IMG/VR virus record: IMGVR_UViG_3300042731_003976
Span: 1-36,552 of that record
Origin: a virus
Strand: one strand, 5' to 3'
DNA length: 36,552 bases
Position 1 is the first letter of the stretch, and each line of letters starts with the position of its first letter. The notes under the pieces were generated by a model that had not been told where the DNA came from, did not search any database, and saw only the letters and a program-made list of their open reading frames with translations. Positions 1-8,979 of this stretch are shown here, piece after piece. The position numbers were made by a program, and so were the translations under genes.

Positions 1-1066
1 TGCCGCCTATGTCGCCATTTGTGACATCTAATGATTCGCTCAGGATAAATGCGAACTGGCCTTTAGCGCCAGTAGAAGTGTCTCCATAAAATTCTATGAT
101 TCCCAAGTCATCGTCATCAGCAGGGCTGGCGCCGTTTTTGTAAAACTGCAAGCGCCCGCTCAAAGCATCAGCATTAGTATTTTCAATCTCCAGCGTGGGC
201 CATGTGCTATTTGATGACTTTAGAGAAACGTCCACGCTATCAAATAGCCAGTTGACGCCCGTCCATTCTACCTGATTATTGCCGCTGACGTATTGTCCAA
301 CACCATCCGCGCCGTCTCCAAAATTCAATGGCTGGTCATCGGACACCTCAAGCCCGGCGTCAAAATTGTGCAACCCTGACCAGTTAGGTGTCTGGTCCCA
401 TATTACATCCGTCGCGTCAGTTGTCAGCGCATACCCCGCCGCGCCCGGATGCGCGTAGGCTTCCCAGTCAGCCGCGCCGCCCCGGATAATTGCGCCTTGC
501 GCCCACGAGGCCAGGTCAGTAAGCGGAAGCGGACCGCTCGATAGCACACCCCCTACATTAGATTGCACGGCTCCTGCGCCAAGAGCGCCCAGTGTAATCT
601 GACCGTCAGAACCTTGCACCTGGAGCGCATCGGCTACACCAGTGGCCTCGACGTGAAAATCAACGTCAAGGCCGCCATCGTTGAATTTTATCACGGGCTG
701 CGCGTTGGTGGAAATGATACGTAGATAATTCAGTCCGCCATCGTCGTATAGCGTCAGCGCATCAGCGGCATTATCTGGCACGTACAGGTCGCCGCCGTTC
801 AGATTTAAGTCGCCGCTGGTCAGCACGATCTGGTCGGGCGCGGGCGTTGAATCAAATACGAGCCGTCCGCCGCCGGGCAGGCCAATATAGGCGTCATCGT
901 TCATCGTCAGGTCATTGACGCTGACCCACGTCACGCCATTATCTTCCAGGTGGTAATATTGATTTCCGGCGGCTGGCAAGACGCCGCCGCCGCCAGTATG
1001 AACTTCCTGGCGCGTGACAAAATAGTGCGTGAGGTTCTCTATTAATTCAGGATTATTTTTTTGCAT
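1..1066 (-). CDS. Tail fibre-like structural protein, 3' end cut by the window edge
   Basis: An open frame starts at the ATG at 1066 and runs without a stop to base 1, giving at least 355 residues of the N-terminal part. The product is rich in Gly, Asp, Asn and Ala, with short beta-type segments such as GGDLYVPDNAADALTLYDDG and no membrane segment. This composition, together with its place as the last gene after the tape measure, distal tail and hub genes, is typical of siphovirus tail fibres or receptor-binding proteins. The start overlaps the stop of the upstream hub gene (TAATG), so it is translationally coupled. I recognise no catalytic domain; the receptor-binding end would lie beyond the window. 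The coding call is firm, the fibre role is an inference from position and composition. Confidence 0.8.
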   Translation of the reverse strand, partial: MQKNNPELIENLTHYFVTRQEVHTGGGGVLPAAGNQYYHLEDNGVTWVSVNDLTMNDDAYIGLPGGGRLVFDSTPAPDQIVLTSGDLNLNGGDLYVPDNAADALTLYDDGGLNYLRIISTNAQPVIKFNDGGLDVDFHVEATGVADALQVQGSDGQITLGALGAGAVQSNVGGVLSSGPLPLTDLASWAQGAIIRGGAADWEAYAHPGAAGYALTTDATDVIWDQTPNWSGLHNFDAGLEVSDDQPLNFGDGADGVGQYVSGNNQVEWTGVNWLFDSVDVSLKSSNSTWPTLEIENTNADALSGRLQFYKNGASPADDDDLGIIEFYGDTSTGAKGQFAFILSESLDVTNGDIGG

Positions 1067-2244
1067 TATGCCGCCTTTGTGCCTAATCCAGTCTGCGCCA
1101 ATTTTTGAGCAAACGTGTCAGTTTTGCCCCCGCGCAATTGCAATCCCCAGGGCGCAGTATACGTCACTGATTCGATGAACATGGCGCGGGGGTCCTGGCG
1201 CAAGTCATCTGGTTCGGCCTCGCCCACCAAAAAGTCGGAAAATGCCAGCCATTTGCCAGGCAACACGTGCCAGGGCAGCACGCGCCCCCCGCCCAGGGTG
1301 GTGATTTTTTGCTCCGGGTCACTCAATTGTTGCTGGTATTCCAGCGTCATTGGAGCCTGTTCGTACACGGGCATTTGATTAGCATAAATTCCAAACAGGT
1401 AACGGTTGTATGATGCGTCGCCAAACGATAGTAGACGCTTTATTACCTGCCAGCCGCTATTTTGTCTATTTTCATACGGCGCTACTTGGCGAGTGTTGCT
1501 CGTAATTCTCGACCAGCTTGTGTCAATCACGTCATTTAATTGCGCATCCAGCACGGCTATTATTTTGTCCGACAGGTCTATATCCACACCCGCCGCCGCA
1601 TCGTAGGGCATTTTATCGTACATATAAATGTAGCCCAGGCATTCGACCGAAACCTGCGGGGCGTTGGCGCTGCCCAGGTTGACGCTTTTTGAATTTGTTG
1701 GATAGGCATTTTCTAATAAATAGGTGGCGAGTTGATCGGCTGCCCGCGCATCGCTGATGTCGCCGCCCGATAGGGACGTGGGCCAATAGCCATATTTTGC
1801 AATAGAATCAGTATCATCCTGACTCAATTGTTTCTGAGCGCCAAATACCGGTGTAACGCCCGTCGTGTCGAGCGTCGTGTACTCTAAATCAACGTCGTTA
1901 TCCACGTCCATCATAGGACCCGCTACAAAATCAAGCGGACCAATGGACGTGCTCACCTTATTGACAAATCCTTCCCAGATGATGACGCTTGCGCTATCTG
2001 TTACCTCGATGTGCCTGCCTAAACCTTCCGTGATCCATTTTTCAAGCTCGCGTTGATTGGTATTGATCTTGAACTGCGCAGACCAGTAACCGCCAATCGC
2101 CTGGATAGTGTGCGAATAGTTCTCGATTTGCCTGGCGAGCGTGGGCAATACGGGCGTCCCTGGCAATATGTAATTGTCTGGCGAACCGCCAATGATGGGA
2201 TTGAACGCCGTGATGGTGGGCGAAAACTCTTGTTTGTGACTCAT
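1066..2244 (-). CDS. Tail protein, probable baseplate hub-like component
   Basis: A 392-residue protein with no signal peptide or membrane span. It lies directly after the large distal-tail-like gene and before the tail fibre, the slot where siphoviruses encode the tail-associated hub. The N-terminal half (about residues 45-130) has alternating beta segments around the motif VIIWEGFVNKV, in keeping with the beta-barrel domains of hub proteins. The rest is mixed alpha/beta. The start ATG overlaps the upstream stop (ATGA), so it is coupled to the 859-residue protein. No peptidase or lysozyme motif is visible. The hub assignment rests on position and the general look of the protein, and a direct family match was not possible. 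Confidence 0.6.
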   Translation of the reverse strand: MSHKQEFSPTITAFNPIIGGSPDNYILPGTPVLPTLARQIENYSHTIQAIGGYWSAQFKINTNQRELEKWITEGLGRHIEVTDSASVIIWEGFVNKVSTSIGPLDFVAGPMMDVDNDVDLEYTTLDTTGVTPVFGAQKQLSQDDTDSIAKYGYWPTSLSGGDISDARAADQLATYLLENAYPTNSKSVNLGSANAPQVSVECLGYIYMYDKMPYDAAAGVDIDLSDKIIAVLDAQLNDVIDTSWSRITSNTRQVAPYENRQNSGWQVIKRLLSFGDASYNRYLFGIYANQMPVYEQAPMTLEYQQQLSDPEQKITTLGGGRVLPWHVLPGKWLAFSDFLVGEAEPDDLRQDPRAMFIESVTYTAPWGLQLRGGKTDTFAQKLAQTGLGTKAA

Positions 2245-4820
2245 CGCTCGCCCCGCAGTGACAGGTAGCGCGCGTTGTTGAATGCCTGCATTCTTGCGCC
2301 CATCGAGAAGCGTCCAGCCCAGCCGTCAGTTGTGCCCCCGGTGTCCCAGTTCATCAACAAAAACCAAAGGCGCTGGTCGGCGTTGCTCTGTAGAAATGCC
2401 AGCGCGCCCTTCGTGCGCCAGATGGACAGCACGCGCCCGGTCGTATCGCGCGTCAGCGAGCGAATGGTAGCCTTTGGGTTGGTTGTACTATCAATGCTCA
2501 AAGTCTCATCCTGCGCCACTGCGCCGCCGTCTGTTTTCTCTGTTTTGATCTGAGCGTCTATCAACATTTCGTCAGCGGGCATTAGAATCAGGTCGTAAAA
2601 ATCAAGCGTGCCCGCGCCTTGTGAGCTGGCGTGAATCTCGATAATGAGCGTTTCCAATCGCTCGTCGCCCGTCAATACCCCCGTGCCGTCTGGGATGTCA
2701 ATGCGGCCCAGGTCTACGATTTCAGGAAAGTCAACGTCTTTCACCGACGCCGGGCTATTGCTACTGTTGTAAGTCTGGTCTCCAATGTCAATAGTGAGTT
2801 GGAGTTCAAAATCATCCACCGCCCCCGCCGTTTGATCTACGCGGGCAAATGCGTGGTACGAACCGTACCATTGCAATGTGGGGTTAATTACGCTTGAGCC
2901 AACGTCCTGAAACGTCCATTTCCACCGGCGCGCCATCGCTACCGCCCCGCCAGGAGACCAGCGCCCTATGCGCTCAGTGGGAGCCTGGGCGCTCGTGGTA
3001 ATGGTGGCGGGCGCATCAGCCGTTGCATCTATGGCGGGTATTTCTTGCTGGTCGCTACAGTTCAGATACGGCGTGAAATTTAAGCCCCGCTCGTTGGAGC
3101 GCAGAGCCATAATGACGCGCGCAATGTCAGCGTCCGTACCGTAACGCGCCTGATTGTCAAGCGCAGCGCGCAAAAGCGCCTCAATGTCGCCCAGGACTTG
3201 GCCCTCGTCTGTTTCTACGTAAGGCCAGAGAGTGGTATACACATCGCGGTTCTGTTGTGTCGGGGGCGTGGGCGCCGCCGCCGCCGTGACGATCAAGCGT
3301 ACCCAGTAGCCCGTGACGGCGTTCACGGCGTTGGCGGCCCACGTACTTTCCTCTTGCCAATGCACTGAATTGACGCCCGTGGTATCGAGCGGCTGACCGC
3401 CGTCGTCTGTATTGTCAGCCACGGTCAGCGCGGCCCACGCGCCGCCATTCCAAAATTCCCAACCATTGCCAAATGTACAGCCTGTTTGCCCGGCTGACAA
3501 ATCGAAAACGAGTGAGAAAAACGGGCCGCCGCCCGTGATACTGCTCAGCGGGCCATCTTCAATGCCAAAATATAGCACATCGTTGACTGCTGGCACAGCG
3601 GGCAAGAGATTGTACGGCGTCCCAGAACCTAGCAGATTGGCCGAAAACACGCCGCCGTCGTCATACCAGACATGTGTCAGGCCCTTGTAATTGTGTTTGT
3701 TGGCTATGTACACTTCAGCGTCGCACGTTGCGGAGCGCCCAGCGCCTTTGGATGAGATATAGGTAATGTGCAACTCTGCCGGAGCGCCTACGCCGTCCAC
3801 GATACTATAAAACTCACGGTGTATATTCAGCGGCGAGCCATTATCTTCGGCGGCAACGACGATACTATTACCTGACTGCCAATCAGGCTTGTTGATGATG
3901 AGTTGAATCAGGCTCACGAGGCTGGGCGTGTCATATTGATTTCCCATCACCCAGGCCCCAGGATTCCACGCAATGCCCGCGCTCAGGTCGCGGGCTTCCC
4001 AGTCAGTTGTCGTGGTTAGAGTATCCGTATCGGCATCATCCTGGACTTTAACGGACAGCACTGGCGCGCCGCCGTCGTTGGCCGCCGCCTCGTAGCGCAC
4101 AAGGGCTGTCGTGATGATACTGCCCTGCGGAATGGTCACGTTCTGAAAGCGCACCAGGCCGTCATATTCAAGGTTCGCAATAGCATTGCCCATATAGTTT
4201 GAGTTTGATGTCAGCGTCATGGCCGGGCTATTGTCATAACTTCCGTCATCGCTATGCAGCACGGGGTAGAAAATATCGTCGGTTTCGTGACCCTCGCCGC
4301 CCATCCCGCTGATTTCAATGCAGGCTTCGTCTCCTGGCGGATTTGCCAGCCAGTTACCGCGCTCAATACTAATGGAAAAGTTGACCATGCCTGGCGTCTT
4401 GCCAGCGAATGGCTCGCGCAAAATCTGGTCCAGGCCAGGAATAGCATAATCATAGATGAGCGCGTAGCGTCTTTCGGTCTCGCACCCCGCCTTGTCTACC
4501 CAATACACGGGAGTATTTTGCCACGCGGCAGTCCAATACTGGACGGCTTTTTCCATCAGCCGTTCAAGTTCTTGCAACTGATGCGCCCAACTGTCTTGCG
4601 TAGCGGCGCTGGCTGACAACTCTATAGTCTCAATCGCGTTGCCGCGCTGGCGATTCACCAGCCGTCGCCCCTCGGCCAGCGGGGAACTTTGCCACGTCCC
4701 GCCGCCTTTGGCCTGGACGATGGTCATGCGGCGCGATTCGACTTTGAAAAATGGCTCAAGCAATGAAACCGTGCCTGCCGCCGTACCGTCTGTAAATTCT
4801 AACAGTGGATAACTGGTCAT
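2241..4820 (-). CDS. Large distal tail (Dit)-like protein with DNRLRE-like carbohydrate-binding-type domain
   Basis: An 859-residue protein immediately downstream of the tape measure gene, where siphoviruses encode Dit, the ring linking the tube to the baseplate. Residues 1-160 look like the Dit N-terminal region (LLEFTDGTAAGTVSLLEP, then a segment ending in the FSISIERGNW strand). Residues about 185-355 follow the pattern of a DNRLRE-type beta-sandwich, with VTIPQGSIITTALVRYEA, a TTTTDWEARDL segment and a final LHITY strand. A second beta module follows at about 365-540, and the C-terminal third is also beta-rich. The extra domains suggest surface or glycan binding. The gene is coupled to both neighbours by four-base overlaps. 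The Dit role is inferred from position; the DNRLRE resemblance is from memory of the family. Confidence 0.65.
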   Translation of the reverse strand: MTSYPLLEFTDGTAAGTVSLLEPFFKVESRRMTIVQAKGGGTWQSSPLAEGRRLVNRQRGNAIETIELSASAATQDSWAHQLQELERLMEKAVQYWTAAWQNTPVYWVDKAGCETERRYALIYDYAIPGLDQILREPFAGKTPGMVNFSISIERGNWLANPPGDEACIEISGMGGEGHETDDIFYPVLHSDDGSYDNSPAMTLTSNSNYMGNAIANLEYDGLVRFQNVTIPQGSIITTALVRYEAAANDGGAPVLSVKVQDDADTDTLTTTTDWEARDLSAGIAWNPGAWVMGNQYDTPSLVSLIQLIINKPDWQSGNSIVVAAEDNGSPLNIHREFYSIVDGVGAPAELHITYISSKGAGRSATCDAEVYIANKHNYKGLTHVWYDDGGVFSANLLGSGTPYNLLPAVPAVNDVLYFGIEDGPLSSITGGGPFFSLVFDLSAGQTGCTFGNGWEFWNGGAWAALTVADNTDDGGQPLDTTGVNSVHWQEESTWAANAVNAVTGYWVRLIVTAAAAPTPPTQQNRDVYTTLWPYVETDEGQVLGDIEALLRAALDNQARYGTDADIARVIMALRSNERGLNFTPYLNCSDQQEIPAIDATADAPATITTSAQAPTERIGRWSPGGAVAMARRWKWTFQDVGSSVINPTLQWYGSYHAFARVDQTAGAVDDFELQLTIDIGDQTYNSSNSPASVKDVDFPEIVDLGRIDIPDGTGVLTGDERLETLIIEIHASSQGAGTLDFYDLILMPADEMLIDAQIKTEKTDGGAVAQDETLSIDSTTNPKATIRSLTRDTTGRVLSIWRTKGALAFLQSNADQRLWFLLMNWDTGGTTDGWAGRFSMGARMQAFNNARYLSLRGER

Positions 4821-7741
4821 GGTATCGCCTCTGCCAATACGCGTCGGATCATAGCCTCGAATTGCGCCTCGTCCATTCCGCTGTTGATATTATTGCCGCC
4901 CAGTTGAAATGTGTTTTGCGTGCTGTTGCTGACGCCGGCCATCGTGGGCGGCGCAAAAACAGGCGCTTGCGTCATCGTTGTGGCAGACGAGCCGCCAAAG
5001 TTCAAGTCGGCCTGCGTCTGCTCAATGATCTGCTGCATCGCTGCTGTTGTGGCCTCTACGATCTCGGATGCGCTGGCGTCAGCCGTTAGCCCCCCCAACA
5101 CCTCTTGAGCATCGAGGCCGTGTTCTTGTACCAGTTTCATCAAATCAAGTTGCTGTTGCAAGAGCTGCATTTGCTGCTGCGCCTCTTGAAATTCTGCAAT
5201 CCGCGCCTCTTGTTCAGCGCGTTCGGCGGCCAACCTGGCGCGTTCCGCCTCAAGCTCGCCGATTTGCTGGAGCGCCTTTTGCTGGTCCTCGAGGTCGGCG
5301 GTAGGGTCTTCAAGCGCCCGCCGCCATTGCTCTAGCGACTCATCTACTGTTTTTAGCTCCTCGTCTAGCGGCTTCAGCTCATCCTCTAGCGTCTTCATGG
5401 CCGTCTGGCCCAGGCCAGAAAGCGCGTCAAAGAGTCGGCCTGGCAATTCCTCGGCAGCCTTTGCCGCCGCCTCCATTTCACGTTCTATATCACGCGCCAC
5501 TTTTTCGGCTAGCTTTTCGGCCTCTCGCTCAGCCTTTTCTCGCTCGCGCTCTGCATCGCGTTCGGCCTCTTTGCGCTGGCGTTCAGCCTCTTTTTCGACC
5601 TCTTTGGCCGCGCGCTCGGCTTCTTTTTCAGCTTCTTTGATAGCCTCGGCCTGCGCTTTTGTAGCTTCAATGGAACCAACTTGTGTATCAATGAGTGCAT
5701 CCAATTGCGCCCGGTAGTCTTCCATCGAAAGTGTACCGCTTGCAAGTCTGGCGTTTAGCGCGTCCATGCCCTCGGCCAGCGCGCGCCCTTCCTCACCAAC
5801 CAGGCCATAATCGTCTTGAACGCCGCGCACAAGCTCTTGATATTCTTCAAGCGACAGCGCGCCCTCGTCAAGCAATTGGTTCAGGCCATCTATCGCCGCG
5901 CTTGCGGCTCCGGCGGCGTCAACGTCGCTCAGGGCTTCAGCCTGTTCCAATAATGCAACCGTGTGCTCTTGCGCGGCCTGCGCGGCTTCCTCTTGCCGCT
6001 GGCGCGTTTCCTCAAGTTTTTGTTGATAAGCTTCCTGTTTTTCTCTGCTTTCCTCAAGCGCCCATACGAGCCGTTTTTGCGCCGCCTCTTCCTCATCGGT
6101 GACAATCACGCCGTCCTCTTTGGCTTTTATCAGCGTGAACATTTTGGCATCCACTGCGGACATGGCCTCGTCAACGGCCTTTAATTCCTCAGCGGTCATC
6201 TTGATGGCATCAATGTCGGCCTCGCGGGCGGCTTTCGCTTCAATTTCAGCCCAGGTCAACCCCTGCGTAGCCTGAATTGAATCCATGATGGCCTCTTGAT
6301 TTTCGCGTTCAGCGTTAGTCAAGTTTTCCCAATCTACTTTGGATTGCTGAATGCGCTTGTGCATTTCAAATGAGGCCTGGTCCACGGCGACGATAGACTG
6401 GCCCGTCTCTTTTAGCGCCTCATTGGCAAGCTCCACCTGGGTTATGTATTGACTATAGTTTTCTGTTCCTTCCTGTATTTCCCGATCAAGCGCAGAGACC
6501 GCAGCGCCCATCGTGGCGGCAAATTCCGCGTCAGTGCCCAACATATCCCCCAGGATGCCGCCAGTGACAATATTCTTGTTGTATTTCTCGGTTGCCTGCT
6601 CCATCTTGGCGGCGATAGAGTCTATTTCCGCGCCCCACGCCGTACTTCCTGCTGTCAGGTCTTTTAGCCCGTCGGCAACTCCCGCGCCGCTCTCCCGGGC
6701 GGCGTCTTGGGCCTTTTCCATTTTTTCAAATTGTGCATCTGCCCGTTCAAGCGCAGCTACCAAAATGGCAAGCTCTACACCTAGCGCGCCCAGGGCCTTG
6801 CCAGATGTGCCCAATTTTTCAATGAGCGGCCCCAGGCCCCCGCTGAATTTTGTAGCAATGCCAAACGCGCCAGTCATGGCTGTTACCAGCGCGATAGTTG
6901 AGCTTTCCATCTCTGCGATAGTCCCAGCGGCCACCCCTGCAGCCCCGGCCAGCTTTTGTCCAACCTCAATGCGTGTGTCCTCGATCTTGGCCCGCGCCTG
7001 CTCCATTTTGGCGGCGTTGTCCTCGACTCTATCGCCTAGCGTCGCCAGGCTACGCTCGCTGGCCTCGAACACGGCTTGGGCAAACGCCTGCTCTCGCGTC
7101 ATGTCAAAATTAGCCTCTTGCAACTCTATGATGCGCTCGCGCACATAGCCCGCGCTCAGGCCGTAGGCATCGAGACGGGGAATTGAGGTATTTGCAAGCA
7201 TTAGCGCAAAGTCACTAACCCTATCGCCCGCGCTTTGCGTCTGGTCTCCCAGTCGGGTGGCCGCCTCAACTACCTTTTCCATTTCGGCGGCGTTGCCGAC
7301 AATGCCCATCTGCAACAACTGTGAGGCCGATGTCATGGCCTCCATCTTGTTGACGGTCCCGCCCGCGCCGCGCTGGAACGCTTCAAGGTTTGCAGCCGCG
7401 CCCCCGGCCTGTTCAGCAAAAGCCTCAAAGCGCGCTTGCTGGCGGTCGAAATTAGCGCCCAGTTCTGCCAGCCCCAGCCCGGAGCGGATCAACTCCTCGG
7501 CTTGTGAATAGGCTTTTTCGACAAGCTCAACGCTGGCGGCCAACTCAACGTTGCTCTGGGCCGATTCCTCAATAGACGTATCAACCCCCTTGAGCGCCTG
7601 CGACATCTGCATAGCGCCAGATTTCGCCTCGCCGGTAGCCGCCTCCATAGCATCAAGCCCGGCCAGGTAGCGGTCTAGCCCGGCTTGAAATTGTTCATCC
7701 AGGAGTACGGCTTCTAGCCCTATTCGCTCGCCGTCCGTCAT
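4817..7741 (-). CDS. Tail tape measure protein
   Basis: A 974-residue, largely helical protein. Length, composition and position right after the tail assembly chaperone pair identify it as the tape measure protein, which sets tail length and fills the tube lumen. An Ala/Gly-rich N-terminal part is followed by a moderately hydrophobic stretch (around residues 310-340), then long heptad-like helices. Around residues 670-740 there is an almost pure Lys/Glu/Arg/Ala stretch (EKEAERAAKEVEKEAERQR and onward) that may form a single stable helix, followed by Gln-rich helices. I chose the ATG at 7741 because it forms an ATGA overlap with the upstream stop and follows GAGGAG; an in-frame upstream start at 7777 would overlap the chaperone gene by 40 bases. 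At the usual 1.5 Å per residue the tail would be roughly 145 nm, which is an inference. Confidence 0.92.
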   Translation of the reverse strand: MTDGERIGLEAVLLDEQFQAGLDRYLAGLDAMEAATGEAKSGAMQMSQALKGVDTSIEESAQSNVELAASVELVEKAYSQAEELIRSGLGLAELGANFDRQQARFEAFAEQAGGAAANLEAFQRGAGGTVNKMEAMTSASQLLQMGIVGNAAEMEKVVEAATRLGDQTQSAGDRVSDFALMLANTSIPRLDAYGLSAGYVRERIIELQEANFDMTREQAFAQAVFEASERSLATLGDRVEDNAAKMEQARAKIEDTRIEVGQKLAGAAGVAAGTIAEMESSTIALVTAMTGAFGIATKFSGGLGPLIEKLGTSGKALGALGVELAILVAALERADAQFEKMEKAQDAARESGAGVADGLKDLTAGSTAWGAEIDSIAAKMEQATEKYNKNIVTGGILGDMLGTDAEFAATMGAAVSALDREIQEGTENYSQYITQVELANEALKETGQSIVAVDQASFEMHKRIQQSKVDWENLTNAERENQEAIMDSIQATQGLTWAEIEAKAAREADIDAIKMTAEELKAVDEAMSAVDAKMFTLIKAKEDGVIVTDEEEAAQKRLVWALEESREKQEAYQQKLEETRQRQEEAAQAAQEHTVALLEQAEALSDVDAAGAASAAIDGLNQLLDEGALSLEEYQELVRGVQDDYGLVGEEGRALAEGMDALNARLASGTLSMEDYRAQLDALIDTQVGSIEATKAQAEAIKEAEKEAERAAKEVEKEAERQRKEAERDAEREREKAEREAEKLAEKVARDIEREMEAAAKAAEELPGRLFDALSGLGQTAMKTLEDELKPLDEELKTVDESLEQWRRALEDPTADLEDQQKALQQIGELEAERARLAAERAEQEARIAEFQEAQQQMQLLQQQLDLMKLVQEHGLDAQEVLGGLTADASASEIVEATTAAMQQIIEQTQADLNFGGSSATTMTQAPVFAPPTMAGVSNSTQNTFQLGGNNINSGMDEAQFEAMIRRVLAEAIP

Positions 7742-7995
7742 GTCTCCTCTTTTGGCCTGCTCAAGTATGCAATCCAATCACTCATAGTGCGCTCTGATTT
7801 CCATACCTCGACCATTCTGCCGCGATGCTCGTCGCTCAATTCGTCCCAGATATGGAGTGGAACGCGCCAGGCGTAGGCCGCCCGGTCGTAGGTGAACTGT
7901 TGATTATGATACCAACTGCCTAGCGATCCGGACGCTTTTGCTAACACCTCACGAATTTGTGATAGCGTCCAGCCGTCCGATTTGTTCCATCGCAC
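7738..7995 (-). CDS. Tail assembly chaperone, downstream (gpT-like) frame, probably made by frameshifting
   Basis: An 85-codon frame between the 189-residue chaperone gene and the tape measure gene, in the position of lambda gpT. Its only early start is a GTG at 7995 with no Shine-Dalgarno sequence ahead of it, inside the 3' end of the upstream gene. The frame stays open upstream of that GTG for a further six codons, to a TAG at about 8016-8018. It is offset +1 (equivalently -2) from the upstream gene, so fusion by programmed frameshifting within roughly 7950-8015 is the likeliest way it is expressed. It contains several Trp residues and ends LSRPKEET. Independent initiation at GTG cannot be excluded. 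Confidence 0.65.
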   Translation of the reverse strand: MRWNKSDGWTLSQIREVLAKASGSLGSWYHNQQFTYDRAAYAWRVPLHIWDELSDEHRGRMVEVWKSERTMSDWIAYLSRPKEET

Positions 7996-8518
7996 GTCGA
8001 AATGTATCGGCGGCTAATTGCCGCCCCGCCTCTGTAAAATTGCTCTGACCCTGGATGAGCTTAACCAGCCAAATTAACTCCTGATTGGAAACCACGACCT
8101 CGGTTTCTATCCAGTGCATTTTGCGCTCGTCTGGGTCTTCTGGTATTTCGAGCCCGCGCCGCTCTTGTTTTTCTACCCAGCCGTTTTCGGGCGGGTCCGG
8201 CATTCCATCCAGTAGATAAACGCGCGCCGTGCGCGTCCATACCAGCCCGTTAAGCTCACGCCTTAGTTCAATATAGCGCGCCCAAAGCGCCTTTTCTTCC
8301 TCTGTGCCGTCTAGTATGGTTTTCTCGGTGTGCGTGCGCGTTTCGGTCCAATTGCCAAACGGGCCGCCGCCGCACTTGATCTCGTAGGTGGGCCGCTCTG
8401 GCATAGCGCCGTGCTCTTTTTCAAATTCTGCTTGTACCTGGGCACGCACCTTTGTAATGAGGAAATCCGACACGGGGCGCAATTCTAATTCTGTGCCGTT
8501 TTGCGTAATGTGTGTCAT
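7949..8518 (-). CDS. Tail assembly chaperone (gpG-like)
   Basis: A 189-residue protein directly upstream of the tape measure region. It is charged and mostly helical, starts MTHITQNGTELELRPVSDF and contains no membrane segment. Position, size and the overlapping second frame match the tail assembly chaperone pair (lambda gpG/gpGT) that holds the tape measure protein during tube polymerisation. Its last 46 bases overlap the next frame. Near the end a TTT followed by C could serve as a +1 slip site, and no classical XXXYYYZ -1 heptamer is needed because the partner frame is not -1. It starts with an ATGA overlap with the upstream small gene. Confidence 0.7.
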   Translation of the reverse strand: MTHITQNGTELELRPVSDFLITKVRAQVQAEFEKEHGAMPERPTYEIKCGGGPFGNWTETRTHTEKTILDGTEEEKALWARYIELRRELNGLVWTRTARVYLLDGMPDPPENGWVEKQERRGLEIPEDPDERKMHWIETEVVVSNQELIWLVKLIQGQSNFTEAGRQLAADTFRRAMEQIGRLDAITNS

Positions 8519-8895
8519 GATATTGTCCCCCAGTTGGGAGTTTCAATATCGCAGGTAAAGGCTATTTTGATCCTTAGCATGTTCCCGTTAGCCTCAACGG
8601 CATTCGGTATACGTCTATCGTCTATTTTGCAATCCACGAAACGGTGCATTAAAACACCGTTGATGCACGCCTCGTTTTTGGGGCCGCATTCGGTGTAATA
8701 AAGCTCGAACGCTTCACCATCTAGCATTGTAATTAAATCTTGTCGAAAAGGAAGCGCGCCAATCAGGCGAAAACCCATAACGGGATTGAATTGTATCTCT
8801 GACACACAAATATGATCGAGATACAGCAAGTCTCCGTTGGTTTTTTTCCAAAAAAGCGCCGTACCATCATTAGTTATTGGAAGTCCCGGTATCAT
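8515..8895 (-). CDS. Unrecognised small tail-region protein
   Basis: A 126-residue protein between the second tail-tube-like gene and the chaperone pair. I chose the ATG at 8895 because AAAGGGGA lies six bases before it; a TTG 20 codons upstream has no such support. The sequence is soluble, with a beta-rich N-terminus (ALFWKKTNGDLLYLDHI) and a middle containing YYTECGPKNEACINGVLMHR. It matches no family I can name. Its site suggests a minor tail or tail-maturation role. The Shine-Dalgarno sequence lies in the 3' arm of an 8-bp inverted repeat (8901-8941), so translation may be damped relative to the abundant tube proteins. Confidence 0.6.
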   Translation of the reverse strand: MIPGLPITNDGTALFWKKTNGDLLYLDHICVSEIQFNPVMGFRLIGALPFRQDLITMLDGEAFELYYTECGPKNEACINGVLMHRFVDCKIDDRRIPNAVEANGNMLRIKIAFTCDIETPNWGTIS

Positions 8896-8900
8896 TTTTT

Positions 8901-8941
8901 GTCCCCTTTTTGGAGTGCGGGCGACTATCCGGGAAGGGGAC
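8901..8941 (-). promoter_or_regulatory. Inverted repeat that could sequester a Shine-Dalgarno sequence
   Basis: GTCCCCTT (8901-8908) and AAGGGGAC (8934-8941) are perfect inverted repeats in the 84-base gap after the first tail-tube-like gene. In the minus-strand mRNA the second arm contains the AAGGGGA ribosome-binding site of the gene starting at 8895. The hairpin is not followed by a U-tract, so it does not look like a terminator. A role in lowering translation of the next gene is an inference. Confidence 0.4.
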
Positions 8942-8979
8942 AACCAACCCCTCAAGTCACCCGCGAACTCATACTAAAA

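Noticed and set aside
5460-5640. Repetitive DNA (GCCTCTTTTTC-type runs) in the tape measure gene
   Set aside because: This is the codon pattern of a Lys/Glu/Arg/Ala helix rather than a mobile or satellite repeat.
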